DNA from: Bacteroidales bacterium
Lineage (GTDB): Bacteria; Bacteroidota; Bacteroidia; Bacteroidales; VadinHA17
Assembly (NCBI GenBank): GCA_003141715.1
Contig: PLNF01000052.1
Span: 981-38,193 of the forward strand
Length of the DNA: 37,213 nucleotides
Reading direction: 5' to 3'
Under the pieces are notes generated by a model. It had not been told where the DNA came from, searched no databases, and saw only the letters and a list, made by a program, of their open reading frames with translations. Positions 7,333-16,349 of this stretch are shown here, one piece after another. Both the position numbers and the translations under genes were made by a program. Numbering within the stretch: position 1 is the stretch's first letter; each line of letters starts with the position of its first letter.

Positions 7333-7647
7333 ATGAGTAGAAAATTAAAAAATATTACCTCTTTACTATTATTGCTGGTTTTTCTTTTGCCTTCAATAGT
7401 CAAACTGGGACATCACCACGAACACTTTGTATATAAAGCAAAAAATGAGAAAAATCCCCAGGTTTTATATGGGGAATGTGGTATATGCAATTTTGAATTC
7501 TTTGTTTTTTTGTCCGACATTGGGAATATTGATTTCCAAGATGAAAAACCTTTGGCTAATTACTGCAATAATTACTATTGCTTATATTATTCTAATCTCT
7601 CTCAATTTTCATATTTATTGCGTGCACCACCTTGTTTACAAATTTGA
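7333..7647 (+). CDS. Small His/Cys-containing exported protein at the head of a metal-uptake cluster
   Basis: 104 residues from the ATG at 7333-7335 (the TTG just before it is not needed). Residues 1-25 are a strongly hydrophobic signal or anchor (ITSLLLLLVFLLPSIVKL), followed by HHHEH and then two Cys in GECGICNFEF, a plausible soft or transition-metal site. The C-terminus ends LLRAPP-x-x-x-I. Small proteins with this outline (Leu-rich leader, HHHEH, CxxC, terminal LRAPP) are common in Bacteroidota next to metal transporters, and are sometimes loosely compared to DUF2946. Here it sits 166 bases before an outer-membrane barrel gene and a metal ABC system. A role in periplasmic metal handling is inference. 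Confidence 0.65.
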   Translation: MSRKLKNITSLLLLLVFLLPSIVKLGHHHEHFVYKAKNEKNPQVLYGECGICNFEFFVFLSDIGNIDFQDEKPLANYCNNYYCLYYSNLSQFSYLLRAPPCLQI

Positions 7648-7685
7648 ATTATACATCCTTTAAGGTGTTTTTTTGAAAATTTGTT

Positions 7686-7766
7686 AACATATAAAATGTT
7701 TCTATTACTTCCTTCCAAGGTGCATACTATGGAGTATTTTATGTGAAACATTTTTCATTAAAAATG
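7686..7766 (+). promoter_or_regulatory. Inverted repeats ahead of the outer-membrane protein gene
   Basis: Two inverted repeats lie in the gap: AACAT-ataaa-ATGTT at 7686-7700 and CATTTTT-catt-AAAAATG at 7749-7766. Either could be a regulator site (for example a metal-responsive repressor) or an RNA hairpin in the leader. The repeats are seen; no known consensus was matched. Confidence 0.3.
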
Positions 7767-7813
7767 CTTCCTTATGTTTCTCAATTTATTATTAAAATCT
7801 AAAAAACCAGGTA

Positions 7814-8959
7814 ATGTATTATTTTATACAGGCAGCCTTTATAACTGTATTCTTTTCATCAATTCCGGCAAATCTATTCTCTCAAATTGATAGCATTGCT
7901 AAACCCGATTCCGTTTTATTAAAACAGATTGAACAACAAATAAAAAGTTCGGAACCACCTCTTCCTCCTGCACAAGTGAGAACAGCTCCTTCCACACTCC
8001 CCGATATCAGTGTGATTGGCGACTTTCAGGCTTCATACAAAAATAATGTTAAAAGAAATTTTAATGCCGGAATCAATGAAGCGGAGCTTTCTCTTCAATC
8101 AGTTGTGGATCCTTATGCCCGAGCCGATTTCTTTTTTACTGTAGGGAAAGACCCCGCGACAGGCAAGTTTAGTGAAGATCTGGAGGAAGGGTATCTTACT
8201 ACACTTTCTTTACCCGCACATTTGCAATTAAAAGTAGGGAAGTTTAAAAGCGCAATGGGAAGGATTAACCCTGTGCATTCACATGCTTTGCCATTTATAA
8301 GCTTGCCAAACGCCTATGAAAATTATTTTGGTGAAGGAATAAATGATGAAGGAATTTCTTTAAGCTGGCTGGTTCCAAATTCACTTTTTTATCAGGAACT
8401 GGTTGTACAACTTACCGATGGGCCAATTGATAATCCGAGTTTTTCGAGAAGTGTGGGAAACACTTATCTTGAACTGGCACATTTAAAAAACTTTTTCGAC
8501 CTGTCATCGAATGCTACCCTTGAGTTAGGCTTCTCAGGCATTACAGGCGCCAACTTTTTTGATTTAAGGACTAACATTGCTGCCATGGATATTACTTATA
8601 AATGGAAACCGGTACAGTTCAATACCTACCAATCCTTTACCTGGCAGTCGGAAGCCTATTTCAGCAATGCAAACATTTCAAAAGATAAAGTTGTTAATTC
8701 TTTTGGCATGTATTCATTTATTAATTTTCAATTTTCAAAACGCTTATTTTTTACAGGAATGTATAGTTATTCAAACAAACCATATTCAGCGAGTACAGTA
8801 GAGAACTCTTATTCGACAACCATTGGATGGTATGCCACCGAATTTCAGAAATTGGAAATTGAAGGAAAAACAACCTCAAGCAATGTTGAAAAAGAACAGA
8901 ACCAGATATTGCTTCGCTGGATTTTTGTTATTGGAACACATGGAGCGCATCAATATTAA
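7814..8959 (+). CDS. Outer-membrane beta-barrel protein linked to metal uptake
   Basis: 381 residues. The N-terminus is a signal peptide (FIQAAFITVFFSSIPANLFS) followed by a Pro-rich periplasmic linker (SSEPPLPPAQVRT). From residue 65 on, alternating strands suit a porin-like barrel (DISVIGDFQASYKNN, LQLKVGKFKSAMGRINPVHS, LELGFSGITGANFFDLR, FFTGMYSYSNKPYS), ending in the aromatic-rich IGTHGAHQY. Its outline is that of the barrel proteins (phosphate-selective-porin-like fold) found beside zinc ABC systems in Bacteroidota, with His in HSHALPF and GTHGAHQY. It starts the cluster with the binding protein 18 bases downstream. Specificity for zinc is inferred from the neighbours only. Confidence 0.75.
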   Translation: MYYFIQAAFITVFFSSIPANLFSQIDSIAKPDSVLLKQIEQQIKSSEPPLPPAQVRTAPSTLPDISVIGDFQASYKNNVKRNFNAGINEAELSLQSVVDPYARADFFFTVGKDPATGKFSEDLEEGYLTTLSLPAHLQLKVGKFKSAMGRINPVHSHALPFISLPNAYENYFGEGINDEGISLSWLVPNSLFYQELVVQLTDGPIDNPSFSRSVGNTYLELAHLKNFFDLSSNATLELGFSGITGANFFDLRTNIAAMDITYKWKPVQFNTYQSFTWQSEAYFSNANISKDKVVNSFGMYSFINFQFSKRLFFTGMYSYSNKPYSASTVENSYSTTIGWYATEFQKLEIEGKTTSSNVEKEQNQILLRWIFVIGTHGAHQY

Positions 8960-8977
8960 TTATTAAATATATAAAAA

Positions 8978-9880
8978 ATGAAATTAAAAATTGTATTCAT
9001 CCTTTTAGCGTGTATCGGAACTTCTGCTGTTAATGCAACAAAAATAAATGTGGTTACCACAACCGCTGATTTAAAGAGTATTACTGAATTAATTGGCAGT
9101 GATAAAGTAGATGTTTCTTCAATTGCCACAGGTTATCAGAACCCGCATTTTGTTGATCCCAAGCCAAGCTATATTATCAAACTTTCAAGAGCGGATATGT
9201 TTGTTACTGTCGGATTAGATTTGGAGACGGGCTGGTCGCCACAACTCCTTTCAAGTTCACGCAATCCGAAAATTCAAAAGGGAAGTAATGGTTATGTGGA
9301 TACCTCTGTTGGTGTTACCTTGTTGCAAGTACCTTCAAGCATAAATCGTGGCGAAGGCGATATTCACATCTATGGGAATCCTCACTATTGGTTAGATCCG
9401 GTTAACGGGAAACAAATTGCAAAAAATATCTGTGATGGGCTTGAAAAAATTTCTCCTGAAAATAAAGCTTTTTTTGAAGCGAATCTTAAAGCCTTTAATA
9501 CTAAAATTGACTTAAAGTTGAAAGAATGGACTATAAAAATGTCTCCATATAAAGGAGTAAAAATTATAGCTTATCACAACGAATGGTGTTATTTTGAACA
9601 ACGATTCGGAATAATAATTGTTGATTTTATGGAACCCAAACCAGGCATTCCTCCGACTCCGTCACAACTTGTAAAAATTATTTCTGAAGTAAAAAGCAAT
9701 GCTATTAAAGTAATTATTTCATCGCCCTATTTTACAACATCTTCGTCGGATGTGGTTTCAAAACAGACCGGTGCTAAAACCATAATACTTGGCACCTCTG
9801 TTGGAGCATTCGACAGTATAAAAGATTATTTTGATTTATTTGATTACAATATTGATAAGTTAATTCAGGGATTGAATTAA
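8978..9880 (+). CDS. Periplasmic zinc/manganese-binding protein of an ABC importer (ZnuA/TroA family)
   Basis: 300 residues with signal peptide MKLKIVFILLACIGTSAVNA. Cluster A-1 metal-binding protein pattern: KINVVTTTADLKSITELIG, NPHFVDPKPS with His57, GNPHYWLDP with His136 and YHNEW with His200 are the three expected His ligands. The fourth, acidic ligand is not obvious to me. There is no His-rich loop of the kind typical of high-affinity ZnuA, and GEGDIHIYGNPH is a short version. It captures a divalent metal in the periplasm and hands it to the permease encoded 91 bases downstream. No lipobox is visible, so it is probably soluble. Confidence 0.85.
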   Translation: MKLKIVFILLACIGTSAVNATKINVVTTTADLKSITELIGSDKVDVSSIATGYQNPHFVDPKPSYIIKLSRADMFVTVGLDLETGWSPQLLSSSRNPKIQKGSNGYVDTSVGVTLLQVPSSINRGEGDIHIYGNPHYWLDPVNGKQIAKNICDGLEKISPENKAFFEANLKAFNTKIDLKLKEWTIKMSPYKGVKIIAYHNEWCYFEQRFGIIIVDFMEPKPGIPPTPSQLVKIISEVKSNAIKVIISSPYFTTSSSDVVSKQTGAKTIILGTSVGAFDSIKDYFDLFDYNIDKLIQGLN

Positions 9881-9971
9881 TAATTTATTTAAATAATCGC
9901 TTTGTCTTTCAGGTCTGATTTTTCAGAGCGCCTTTTAATGAATTTTTACTAATAACAAAAAACAGAAAAGT

Positions 9972-10808
9972 ATGTTTGAAATGTTCCGTTTGAATTTTAT
10001 GGTGCAGGCATTCATAATCTCATTAATAACAGGTTTGTTTTTGTCCTACCTTGGCGTACATGTAGTAGGCAGGGGAATCGTTTTTGTTGATCTGGCACTT
10101 GGTCAGATTTCATCGTTTGGTGGTGCGTTCGCGGCTTTTATAGGCTATGGTTTAACAACTATTCCATTGGTGTTTACGCTCCTTGGAGCATTATTAATTT
10201 CGATGATTGATATCCGGGATAAGCGATTAAAACTGGAAGCTGTAATTGGAATAATATATGCTTTTGCCTCAGCAGCCACAGTTATGCTTATTTCAAAGAC
10301 ACCTCATGGTGATTCTGATATTCAGGAAGTATTGTTCGGAGATATACTTTCTGTAAATACGCAGGAACTTACCATCACATGTATAGTATTTGCCGGGTTG
10401 ATTCTTCTGCATGTACTCTTTCAGAAAAAGTTTTTTGAACTTACCGAAAGTTACGAAATTGGTAAAATTGAAAAGAAAGGTTTCAATATCTGGAATTTTT
10501 TGTTTTATATTTCTATCGGTTTATCCATTGTTTTTGCCGTAAAGATCAGCGGTGTAATTCCTGTTTTTTCCTATTTGATTATTCCGTCTGTTTGCGCCAT
10601 AATGCTTGCACGTTCAAATAAGGCAGTTGTCATTATTGCAATATTTGTGAGCTTTTCAGGAAGTTTTATCGGTTTAAATGTTTCTTTTCATTTTGACTTT
10701 CCTGCCGGATCATCAATTGTAGCAGTATTGGGAACTATTTTTATTTTGGTCTCAATGGTCCCGTTAACGAAATATTTTTTCTTTAAAAAAGATAAATCCA
10801 CTTCTTGA
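9972..10808 (+). CDS. Metal ABC transporter permease (ZnuB/TroC, ABC-3 family)
   Basis: 278 residues with about eight hydrophobic segments. Typical ABC-3 features are the N-terminal LNFMVQAFIISLITGLFLSY, then LGVHVVGRGIVFVDLALGQI (the usual G-x-x-x-V-x-R-x-x-x-F family block), the central ISKTPHGDSDIQEVLFGDIL loop, and ISGVIPVFSYLIIPSVCAIM in the second half. It would form the inner-membrane channel for the metal delivered by the upstream binding protein. The ATPase normally encoded next to such a permease is absent from this window: the 91-base gap upstream is too short and the downstream region is non-coding or decayed. Confidence 0.85.
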   Translation: MFEMFRLNFMVQAFIISLITGLFLSYLGVHVVGRGIVFVDLALGQISSFGGAFAAFIGYGLTTIPLVFTLLGALLISMIDIRDKRLKLEAVIGIIYAFASAATVMLISKTPHGDSDIQEVLFGDILSVNTQELTITCIVFAGLILLHVLFQKKFFELTESYEIGKIEKKGFNIWNFLFYISIGLSIVFAVKISGVIPVFSYLIIPSVCAIMLARSNKAVVIIAIFVSFSGSFIGLNVSFHFDFPAGSSIVAVLGTIFILVSMVPLTKYFFFKKDKSTS

Positions 10809-10849
10809 TTTGGATTTCCGATATGTATGTGTTAGTTTGTGTATCTTTA

Positions 10850-10965
10850 CTTATAACAATAATTTCGGAAGAGATTCCGGCAAAGGATCACAGCTGCCCC
10901 GGCGCTCGTACCGGCTATTACAGAATTGCAATTACGACAATTGTAAGGATAGATACTTTCTTCAT
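10850..10965 (-). pseudogene. Possible remnant of a small exported protein gene (frameshifted)
   Basis: On the minus strand ATG 10963-10965 opens MKKVSILTIVVIAIL, a signal-peptide-like start, and stops at 10918-10920. A shifted frame continues at once with IAGTSAGAAVILCRNLFRNY and stops near 10850. Together they read like a short exported protein interrupted by a one-base frameshift. No homologue is recognised. A plus-strand open frame of 63 codons over the same bases has no coding-like character. Apart from this I see nothing in 10809-11088. Confidence 0.25.
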
Positions 10966-11088
10966 AAAGGATTTATTTAAGGGGTATAAGTTTTGAATTA
11001 AGCGTTTATTTCTCTTCTAAAAGTTTTTTTATACTTTTATAAATCTTTCTTTATTATTGCAGTTTTAAAACTTATCAGGAAGAATAAT

Positions 11089-11976
11089 ATGAAAGTTTCC
11101 GGCTTTACTTTTATCCGCAATGCCACTAAATTTGATTATCCTGTGGTTGAGGCAATTAAATCAATATTGCCCATTTGTGATGACTTTGTTGTGGCCGTAG
11201 GCAATTCAGATGATAATACACTTGATCTCATTCAAAGCATTGAAAAACAAAAAATCAGGATACTTGAGACTATATGGGATGATTCGCAGGAAATGAAAAA
11301 AGGAGGGAAAGTTTTTGCCTCGGAAACTGACAAAGCATTCCAGGCGATTCCGATGGACTCCGATTGGGCTTTCTACATTCAGGGAGATGAAGTTATACAT
11401 GAAAAATATCTTGGAAATATTTATTCCTCAATGGAAAGTTGGAAAGATGATAAAATGGTAGATGGTTTGCTATTCAATTACCTGCACTTTTATGGTTCTT
11501 ATGATTATATTGGCCTATCGCCTAAATGGTATGGCCATGAGATAAGGGTAATCAAAAATAATAAAGCAATCTACTCTTTCAGAGATGCCCAGGGTTTCAG
11601 AAAAAGCAAAAACGAAAAACTAAATGTTAAACCTGTCGATGCGTACCTTTATCATTATGGCTGGGTAAAAGAACCTGAAACAATGATGAAAAAGGCAATT
11701 AATGCAAATTCCTTTTACCAGGAGAAAAACTACTTAATACAAGTGAAATCCAAAGACTCAAACGGCAGAAAAGAATTTGACTACTCTTCGATAGATTCCT
11801 TAAGCTTATTTACCGGAACACATCCGAAAGTAATGGAAGAGCGTATCCAACGTAAAAACTGGAGCTTCGAACATGATATTTCTTTCAACAGGTTATCATT
11901 AAGATACAGGGGTAAGATCTTTATAAAAAAATATCTCGGTATCAATACTTACTATAAAAACTATCGGCTTATCTGA
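11089..11976 (+). CDS. Family-2-like glycosyltransferase
   Basis: 295 residues, no signal peptide. It starts with VSGFTFIRNATKFDYPVVEA, the first beta strand and the N of a GT-A fold as in GT2 enzymes (K/S-G-x-T-x-I-x-N pattern), continues with ICDDFVVAVGNSDDNT, and has DWAFYIQGDEVIHEK, where GDE takes the place of the usual DxD metal-binding motif. The later conserved block is PKWYGHEIRVIKN. It probably transfers a sugar to a cell-surface glycan or lipid in the cytoplasm, with donor and acceptor unknown. It is a single gene, tail to tail (16-base overlap) with the YhhN pseudogene. The downstream part (LSLFTGTHPKVMEERI) is seen in stand-alone members. Confidence 0.75.
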   Translation: MKVSGFTFIRNATKFDYPVVEAIKSILPICDDFVVAVGNSDDNTLDLIQSIEKQKIRILETIWDDSQEMKKGGKVFASETDKAFQAIPMDSDWAFYIQGDEVIHEKYLGNIYSSMESWKDDKMVDGLLFNYLHFYGSYDYIGLSPKWYGHEIRVIKNNKAIYSFRDAQGFRKSKNEKLNVKPVDAYLYHYGWVKEPETMMKKAINANSFYQEKNYLIQVKSKDSNGRKEFDYSSIDSLSLFTGTHPKVMEERIQRKNWSFEHDISFNRLSLRYRGKIFIKKYLGINTYYKNYRLI

Positions 11977-12409
11977 TCAGGTTTATTGCTGCTGAATTGA
12001 TAAATATATCCTGCAACTATCAGGTATTGTGCAACAATATAAGTTGACATAATCACGATTCCTGATGATTCAAATTGATGGCTGAATTTATTGATAGCTA
12101 TCACAGAGTCGGAGATGACAAACAATATGGCCCCTGCAAGAACCAGGTAGTAGCTGTCCTTTTTTACTTCCCGTTATTTTTTGAGAACTCAAGTACCACA
12201 TCTCCGGCCCAGGAGAAGAAGAGTCCTGCAAACATGAAACTGTGTAACAGGTATTTGAGAGGATTTAAATTTTTCAAAAATAAAATCATAAGCACCGGCA
12301 TGATAAGTGCTTTGACAATAAACCCCGGGTAGAATGACGATTGATTCAGAAGGATTATGCAAATAATTCCAATGAAAAAATAGATTATGGTTATTACTGA
12401 GTTTTTCAT
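11961..12409 (-). pseudogene. YhhN-family (lysoplasmalogenase-like) membrane protein gene with internal deletion and frameshift
   Basis: From ATG 12407-12409 the minus strand encodes 81 residues (IIYFFIGIICIILLNQSSFY, LIMPVLMILFLKNLNPLKY, FSWAGDVVLEFSKNNG) and stops at 12164. The adjacent frame continues directly with KKDSYYLVLAGAILFVISDS and VIAINKFSHQFESSGIVIMS to a TAG at 11961-11963. GD-x-x-L-x-F and G-A-x-L-F-x-I-S-D-S-x-I-A are the two conserved signatures of YhhN proteins, which have about eight helices and some 210-230 residues. Here the two parts sum to about 146 residues, so a middle portion of 70-80 residues is missing at the frameshift. This explains a gap otherwise empty of genes. 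Confidence 0.7.
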
Positions 12410-12663
12410 AGTATGTGAGTAAGTCTGATGGCCATAATTATATGAATTTTAATTTTGCATCAAGCCTTAAATTTATTAAATAATTGAAACACTGCAAAAT
12501 GGATAAATCGTATTTGTGATTCAATAAAGAAATACAGTTAGTAAAAGAAATTTAAAGTGCAGAGCACCGCGATATTATTCCTGAATAAGTTCTCTTTTGA
12601 CAGTTTCTTAGTATATTTCCAGTTGCAAAATGAAACTTAAATGCCAATCTAAACTATGATAAA

Positions 12664-14139
12664 ATGAAGAAATATGCTTTATTCTCAGCAAGTCTCTTAC
12701 TCCTTCTTTCCTGCAGCCAACACAATCAAATGGCAAATACAGAATCACCCCTTGTAGAAAAATTCAGTGTCGAAGGGAAGAAGGTAATCGTCTATACAAC
12801 AGCTGATAGTACCAACTATAGACTGACAGTTACAGATACCCTTAAGTTTAAAGAACTTATTCAGCCAGTTGAGACCCAGATTTGCGTATTTACTAATCCT
12901 GATAAAACATTTCAGACATTCCTGGGAATAGGTGGGGCATTGACCGATGCCTCTGCTGAAACCTTCTCAAAAATGCCGGAAGAAAAGCAGATGGAGTTGT
13001 TGCAGGCATACTTTGATACTAAAAAAGGAATAGGTTATACACTGGCCAGGACCAGCATCAACAGCTGCGATTTTTCCAGTGGAAGCTATACCTACGTCAC
13101 TGATGGTGATAAGGAACTTAAGTCTTTCAAAATTGACCACGATCTGCAATTCCGGATTCCGTTCATTAAAAAAGCAATCGCTGCAGCCGGCGGCAAACTG
13201 ACATTGTTTGTCAGCCCCTGGAGTCCTCCGGCGTATATGAAGGACAACAATGATATGCAGCATGGAGGCAAATTAAAACCTGAGTATTACCAGACCTGGG
13301 CTGACTATTATGCGAAGTTTATAAAAGCATATGAAAAAGCCGGAATACCTGTATGGGGCATGACAATTCAGAATGAACCAATGGCAACCCAAAAGTGGGA
13401 ATCCTGCATATATACTGCAGATGATGAGCGTGATTTTCTCAAAAATTATCTCGGTCCGACAATTCAGAAAGCTGGTTTGGGAGATAAGAAAATAATTGTA
13501 TGGGATCATAACCGTGACCTGATGGTCCAGCGGGCTGATGTCATTTTCAGCGATCCGGAAGCTTCAAAATATGCCTGGGGAATGGGATTTCATTGGTACG
13601 AAGGTTTGAGCGGAGGAGATAAAATGTTTGATAATGTCAGACTTGTTCATGAGGCCTATCCCGATAAGAACCTGATGTTTACAGAAGGGTGTCCTGACCG
13701 TTTTAATGCAGGTATGTATAATAACTGGGGACTCGGGGAAGCTTATGGCCGCTCCATGATAAATGATTTCAATAACGGAACAGTAGGCTGGACCGATTGG
13801 AACATTTTACTGGATGAGACCGGAGGACCTAACCATGTTCAGAATTTTTGTTTTGCCCCGGTACATGGGAACACGAAAACAGGACAACTGATTTATACAA
13901 ATTCATATTATTATATTGGTCATTTCTCAAAATTTGTTCGTCCGGGTGCAAAACGGATAATAAGTGCTGCAAGCCGCAGCCAGTTGCTGACGACGGCATT
14001 TATTAATGAGAATGGCAAAGTAGCAGTAATTGTTATGAATCAGAGCAATCTGAAAATTACTTATAATCTGTGTATTGGTCATAATGCAGCCGAAGTAAAA
14101 ATACTGCCTCATTCAATCCAGACTCTGGTTTTATTTTAA
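12664..14139 (+). CDS. GH30 family glycoside hydrolase, lipoprotein
   Basis: 491 residues. The N-terminus is a lipoprotein signal (LLLLLSC, lipid Cys17). GH30 catalytic barrel: FLGIGGALTDASAET at 87-100, the SPWSPPAYMKDN loop at 184-195, acid/base Glu238 in WGMTIQNEPM, nucleophile Glu341 in LMFTEGCPD, and a C-terminal beta domain from about 400 (IISAASRSQLLTTAF, VAVIVMNQSN). GH30 enzymes hydrolyse beta-glucosyl linkages (glucosylceramidase, beta-1,6-glucanase) or, in other subfamilies, beta-xylan. This layout resembles the glucosylceramidase/beta-1,6-glucanase side, but the substrate is not determined. It is monocistronic; its stop overlaps that of the convergent prolyl oligopeptidase gene by 9 bases. 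Confidence 0.9.
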   Translation: MKKYALFSASLLLLLSCSQHNQMANTESPLVEKFSVEGKKVIVYTTADSTNYRLTVTDTLKFKELIQPVETQICVFTNPDKTFQTFLGIGGALTDASAETFSKMPEEKQMELLQAYFDTKKGIGYTLARTSINSCDFSSGSYTYVTDGDKELKSFKIDHDLQFRIPFIKKAIAAAGGKLTLFVSPWSPPAYMKDNNDMQHGGKLKPEYYQTWADYYAKFIKAYEKAGIPVWGMTIQNEPMATQKWESCIYTADDERDFLKNYLGPTIQKAGLGDKKIIVWDHNRDLMVQRADVIFSDPEASKYAWGMGFHWYEGLSGGDKMFDNVRLVHEAYPDKNLMFTEGCPDRFNAGMYNNWGLGEAYGRSMINDFNNGTVGWTDWNILLDETGGPNHVQNFCFAPVHGNTKTGQLIYTNSYYYIGHFSKFVRPGAKRIISAASRSQLLTTAFINENGKVAVIVMNQSNLKITYNLCIGHNAAEVKILPHSIQTLVLF

Positions 14140-16242
14140 TTGTTTTATCCCCATATTGTAAAGTGTAAAGCTGAAGATATCAGCATACTGTTCAATAGAC
14201 TTGCTGACAGGAGTTCCTGCTCCATGTCCGGCATTTGTCTCAATCCTTATAAGAATGGGATTATTTCCTGCCTGTTTAGTCTGTAATTGTGCAGCGAATT
14301 TGAATGAATGGGCAGGAACAACTCTGTCGTCATGGTCACCCGTAGTGATAAGCGTGGCAGGATATTTAATACCCTCTTTTACATTCTGAACGGGCGAGTA
14401 TTTAAAAATGTATTCAAACATCTCCTTGCTATCCTCAGAAGTGCCAAAGTCATACGCCCATCCTGCCCCCGCTGTAAAAGTATGATAACGAAGCATATCC
14501 ATTACACCGACGGCCGGAAGAGCTACTTTCATAAGGTCAGGTCGCTGAGTCATTACAGCGCCAACAAGGAGGCCGCCGTTTGATCCACCTCTGATCGCAA
14601 GAAAATCTGAAGAAGTATACTTCTTTTCGATGAGATATTCACCGGCAGCAATGAAATCATCAAATACATTCTGTTTACGCATCTTTGTACCAGCAAGGTG
14701 CCATTTTTCACCATATTCACCGCCCCCTCTTATATTGGCGACAGCGTAAATGCCTCCCGTTTCAAGCCATAAGGCAACAGGTATACTGAAACCGGGTGTT
14801 TCGCTTATATTGAAGCCACCATACCCATAAAGAATAGTCGGGTTTTTACTATTGAGCGGAGTTCCTTTCCTGCGGGTAATTATCATAGGTATTCGTGTTC
14901 CATCTTTAGAATTAAAGAAGATCTGCACTGATTCAAAATCGTCCCCGTTAAATGATACAACAGGTTTTTTATATACTTCAGAATTCCCGGTTTTGGGATC
15001 AAGCTTATAGATAGTTGTCGGTGTTATATAGTTTGTAAACGAAAAATATACTTCCTTGTCAAGCCTTTTGGCTCCAAAACCCGATGCAGTTCCGATTCCG
15101 GGTAAAGTAATTTCACGGACGAAAACACCATTTCTGTCGTATTGCTTTACTTTTGATATAGCATCAATCATGTAATGTGCAAAGAAGTATCCTGAGCCAG
15201 CAGCAGGTTCAAGAACGTATTCTGTTTCAGGTATCAGGTCAACCCAGTTTTCAACTCCCGGGTTTTCTGCATCAACAGTTACAACTCTTTTATTAGGTGC
15301 ATTAAGGTTGGTTACAATGAAAAGCTTCGACCCATCATTATCAAGTACTGAATGATCATTATCGAAATTGCCAACAACAATTGTGAACTTATTCCCTGGT
15401 TTTTTCAGATCCTTGATATATAGTTCATTACCTGTTGTAGATACTGATGCAGTCACTACAAGATACCTTCCGTCTTCAGTCACAGTTCCGATGACATATC
15501 TTCTTATAATATCAGATCCAAATACAACTTTATCTTCTGTTTGTTTTGTACTAATTTTATGAAAATAAAGTTTATGGTGATCAGTCTTTGCCGAAAGCTC
15601 GCTACCTTTTGGTTTGTCATAACTTGAATAATAGAATCCTTCATTGGCCTGCCATGAGAGACCGCTGAACTTTATATCTTTTAAGGTATCGCCAATGATC
15701 TCTTTTGTCTCAGCATCCAGTACGATTACCTTTCGCCAGTCGGAACCACCTTCAGAAATAGAATATGCAACCTTACTGCCATCTTTTGTAAATTCCATTT
15801 CACCCAGAGATGTTGTTCCGTCAGCTGAAAACTTATTCGGATCAAGAAATACTTCCGGATCGCCATTGTTTTTCTGACGATAAATGACAAACTGGTTCTG
15901 TAACCCGTTATTCCTGAAAAAGTAAGTATAAGCGCCTTCTTTTTGCGGAGCAGAGAATTTTTCGTAATTCCACATTTTCTCAAGTCGCGATTTTATTTCC
16001 TCCCTGTATGGAATCGCTTCAAGATAGCCAAATGTGACTTTATTCTGCTCTTTTACCCAGGCGGCTGTCTCCATAGATTTGTCATCTTCAAGCCAACGGT
16101 ATGGATCAGGAACCTTAGTCCCAAAATAGGAATCAATAACATCACCCTTTTTTGTCAGAGGGTATTCAATTTTCTTATTCACCGGACTGTTACATGAGAT
16201 CAGAATTGCCATAACAGTAATTGCCAGGATTTGGTTTTTCAT
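14131..16242 (-). CDS. Prolyl oligopeptidase (S9A), lipoprotein
   Basis: 703 residues. The start shows a lipoprotein signal (ILAITVMAILISC, Cys17). The family hallmarks follow in order: VPDPYRWLEDDKSMETAAWV near the N-terminus, a seven-bladed propeller across roughly 75-420, and the alpha/beta-hydrolase domain with GYGGFN, ANIRGGGEYGEKWH, Ser554 in RGGSNGG, Asp639 in DHDDRVVPAHS and His673 in NAGHGAG. Members cut short peptides after proline; with this leader it acts in the periplasm or at the outer membrane. Full length and all catalytic residues are present. The gene is monocistronic and converges on the GH30 gene. A TAnnTTTG-type -7 box lies about 57 bases upstream of the start. Confidence 0.95.
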   Translation of the reverse strand: MKNQILAITVMAILISCNSPVNKKIEYPLTKKGDVIDSYFGTKVPDPYRWLEDDKSMETAAWVKEQNKVTFGYLEAIPYREEIKSRLEKMWNYEKFSAPQKEGAYTYFFRNNGLQNQFVIYRQKNNGDPEVFLDPNKFSADGTTSLGEMEFTKDGSKVAYSISEGGSDWRKVIVLDAETKEIIGDTLKDIKFSGLSWQANEGFYYSSYDKPKGSELSAKTDHHKLYFHKISTKQTEDKVVFGSDIIRRYVIGTVTEDGRYLVVTASVSTTGNELYIKDLKKPGNKFTIVVGNFDNDHSVLDNDGSKLFIVTNLNAPNKRVVTVDAENPGVENWVDLIPETEYVLEPAAGSGYFFAHYMIDAISKVKQYDRNGVFVREITLPGIGTASGFGAKRLDKEVYFSFTNYITPTTIYKLDPKTGNSEVYKKPVVSFNGDDFESVQIFFNSKDGTRIPMIITRRKGTPLNSKNPTILYGYGGFNISETPGFSIPVALWLETGGIYAVANIRGGGEYGEKWHLAGTKMRKQNVFDDFIAAGEYLIEKKYTSSDFLAIRGGSNGGLLVGAVMTQRPDLMKVALPAVGVMDMLRYHTFTAGAGWAYDFGTSEDSKEMFEYIFKYSPVQNVKEGIKYPATLITTGDHDDRVVPAHSFKFAAQLQTKQAGNNPILIRIETNAGHGAGTPVSKSIEQYADIFSFTLYNMGIKQLK

Positions 16243-16298
16243 GATAATTTATTTTAAAATTCATTTACAGCGATTGGCTATCCATCAGACTTAATATT

Positions 16299-16306
16299 CA
16301 AAAGTA
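16299..16306 (-). promoter_or_regulatory. Candidate -7 box for the prolyl oligopeptidase gene
   Basis: On the minus strand the bases read TACTTTTG, a match to TAnnTTTG. A TTG at the -33 position is not evident. Confidence 0.35.
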
Positions 16307-16349
16307 ATTAATTGTTTAAATTAGCAGCACAGATTTTAAAACTATTATT

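Noticed and set aside
10805-10996. Plus-strand 63-residue open frame after the permease gene
   Set aside because: It overlaps the permease stop, resembles no family, and does not look like the missing ATPase.
12075-12332. Plus-strand 85-residue open frame opposite the YhhN pseudogene
   Set aside because: Its translation has no recognisable features, whereas the minus strand shows both YhhN signatures.
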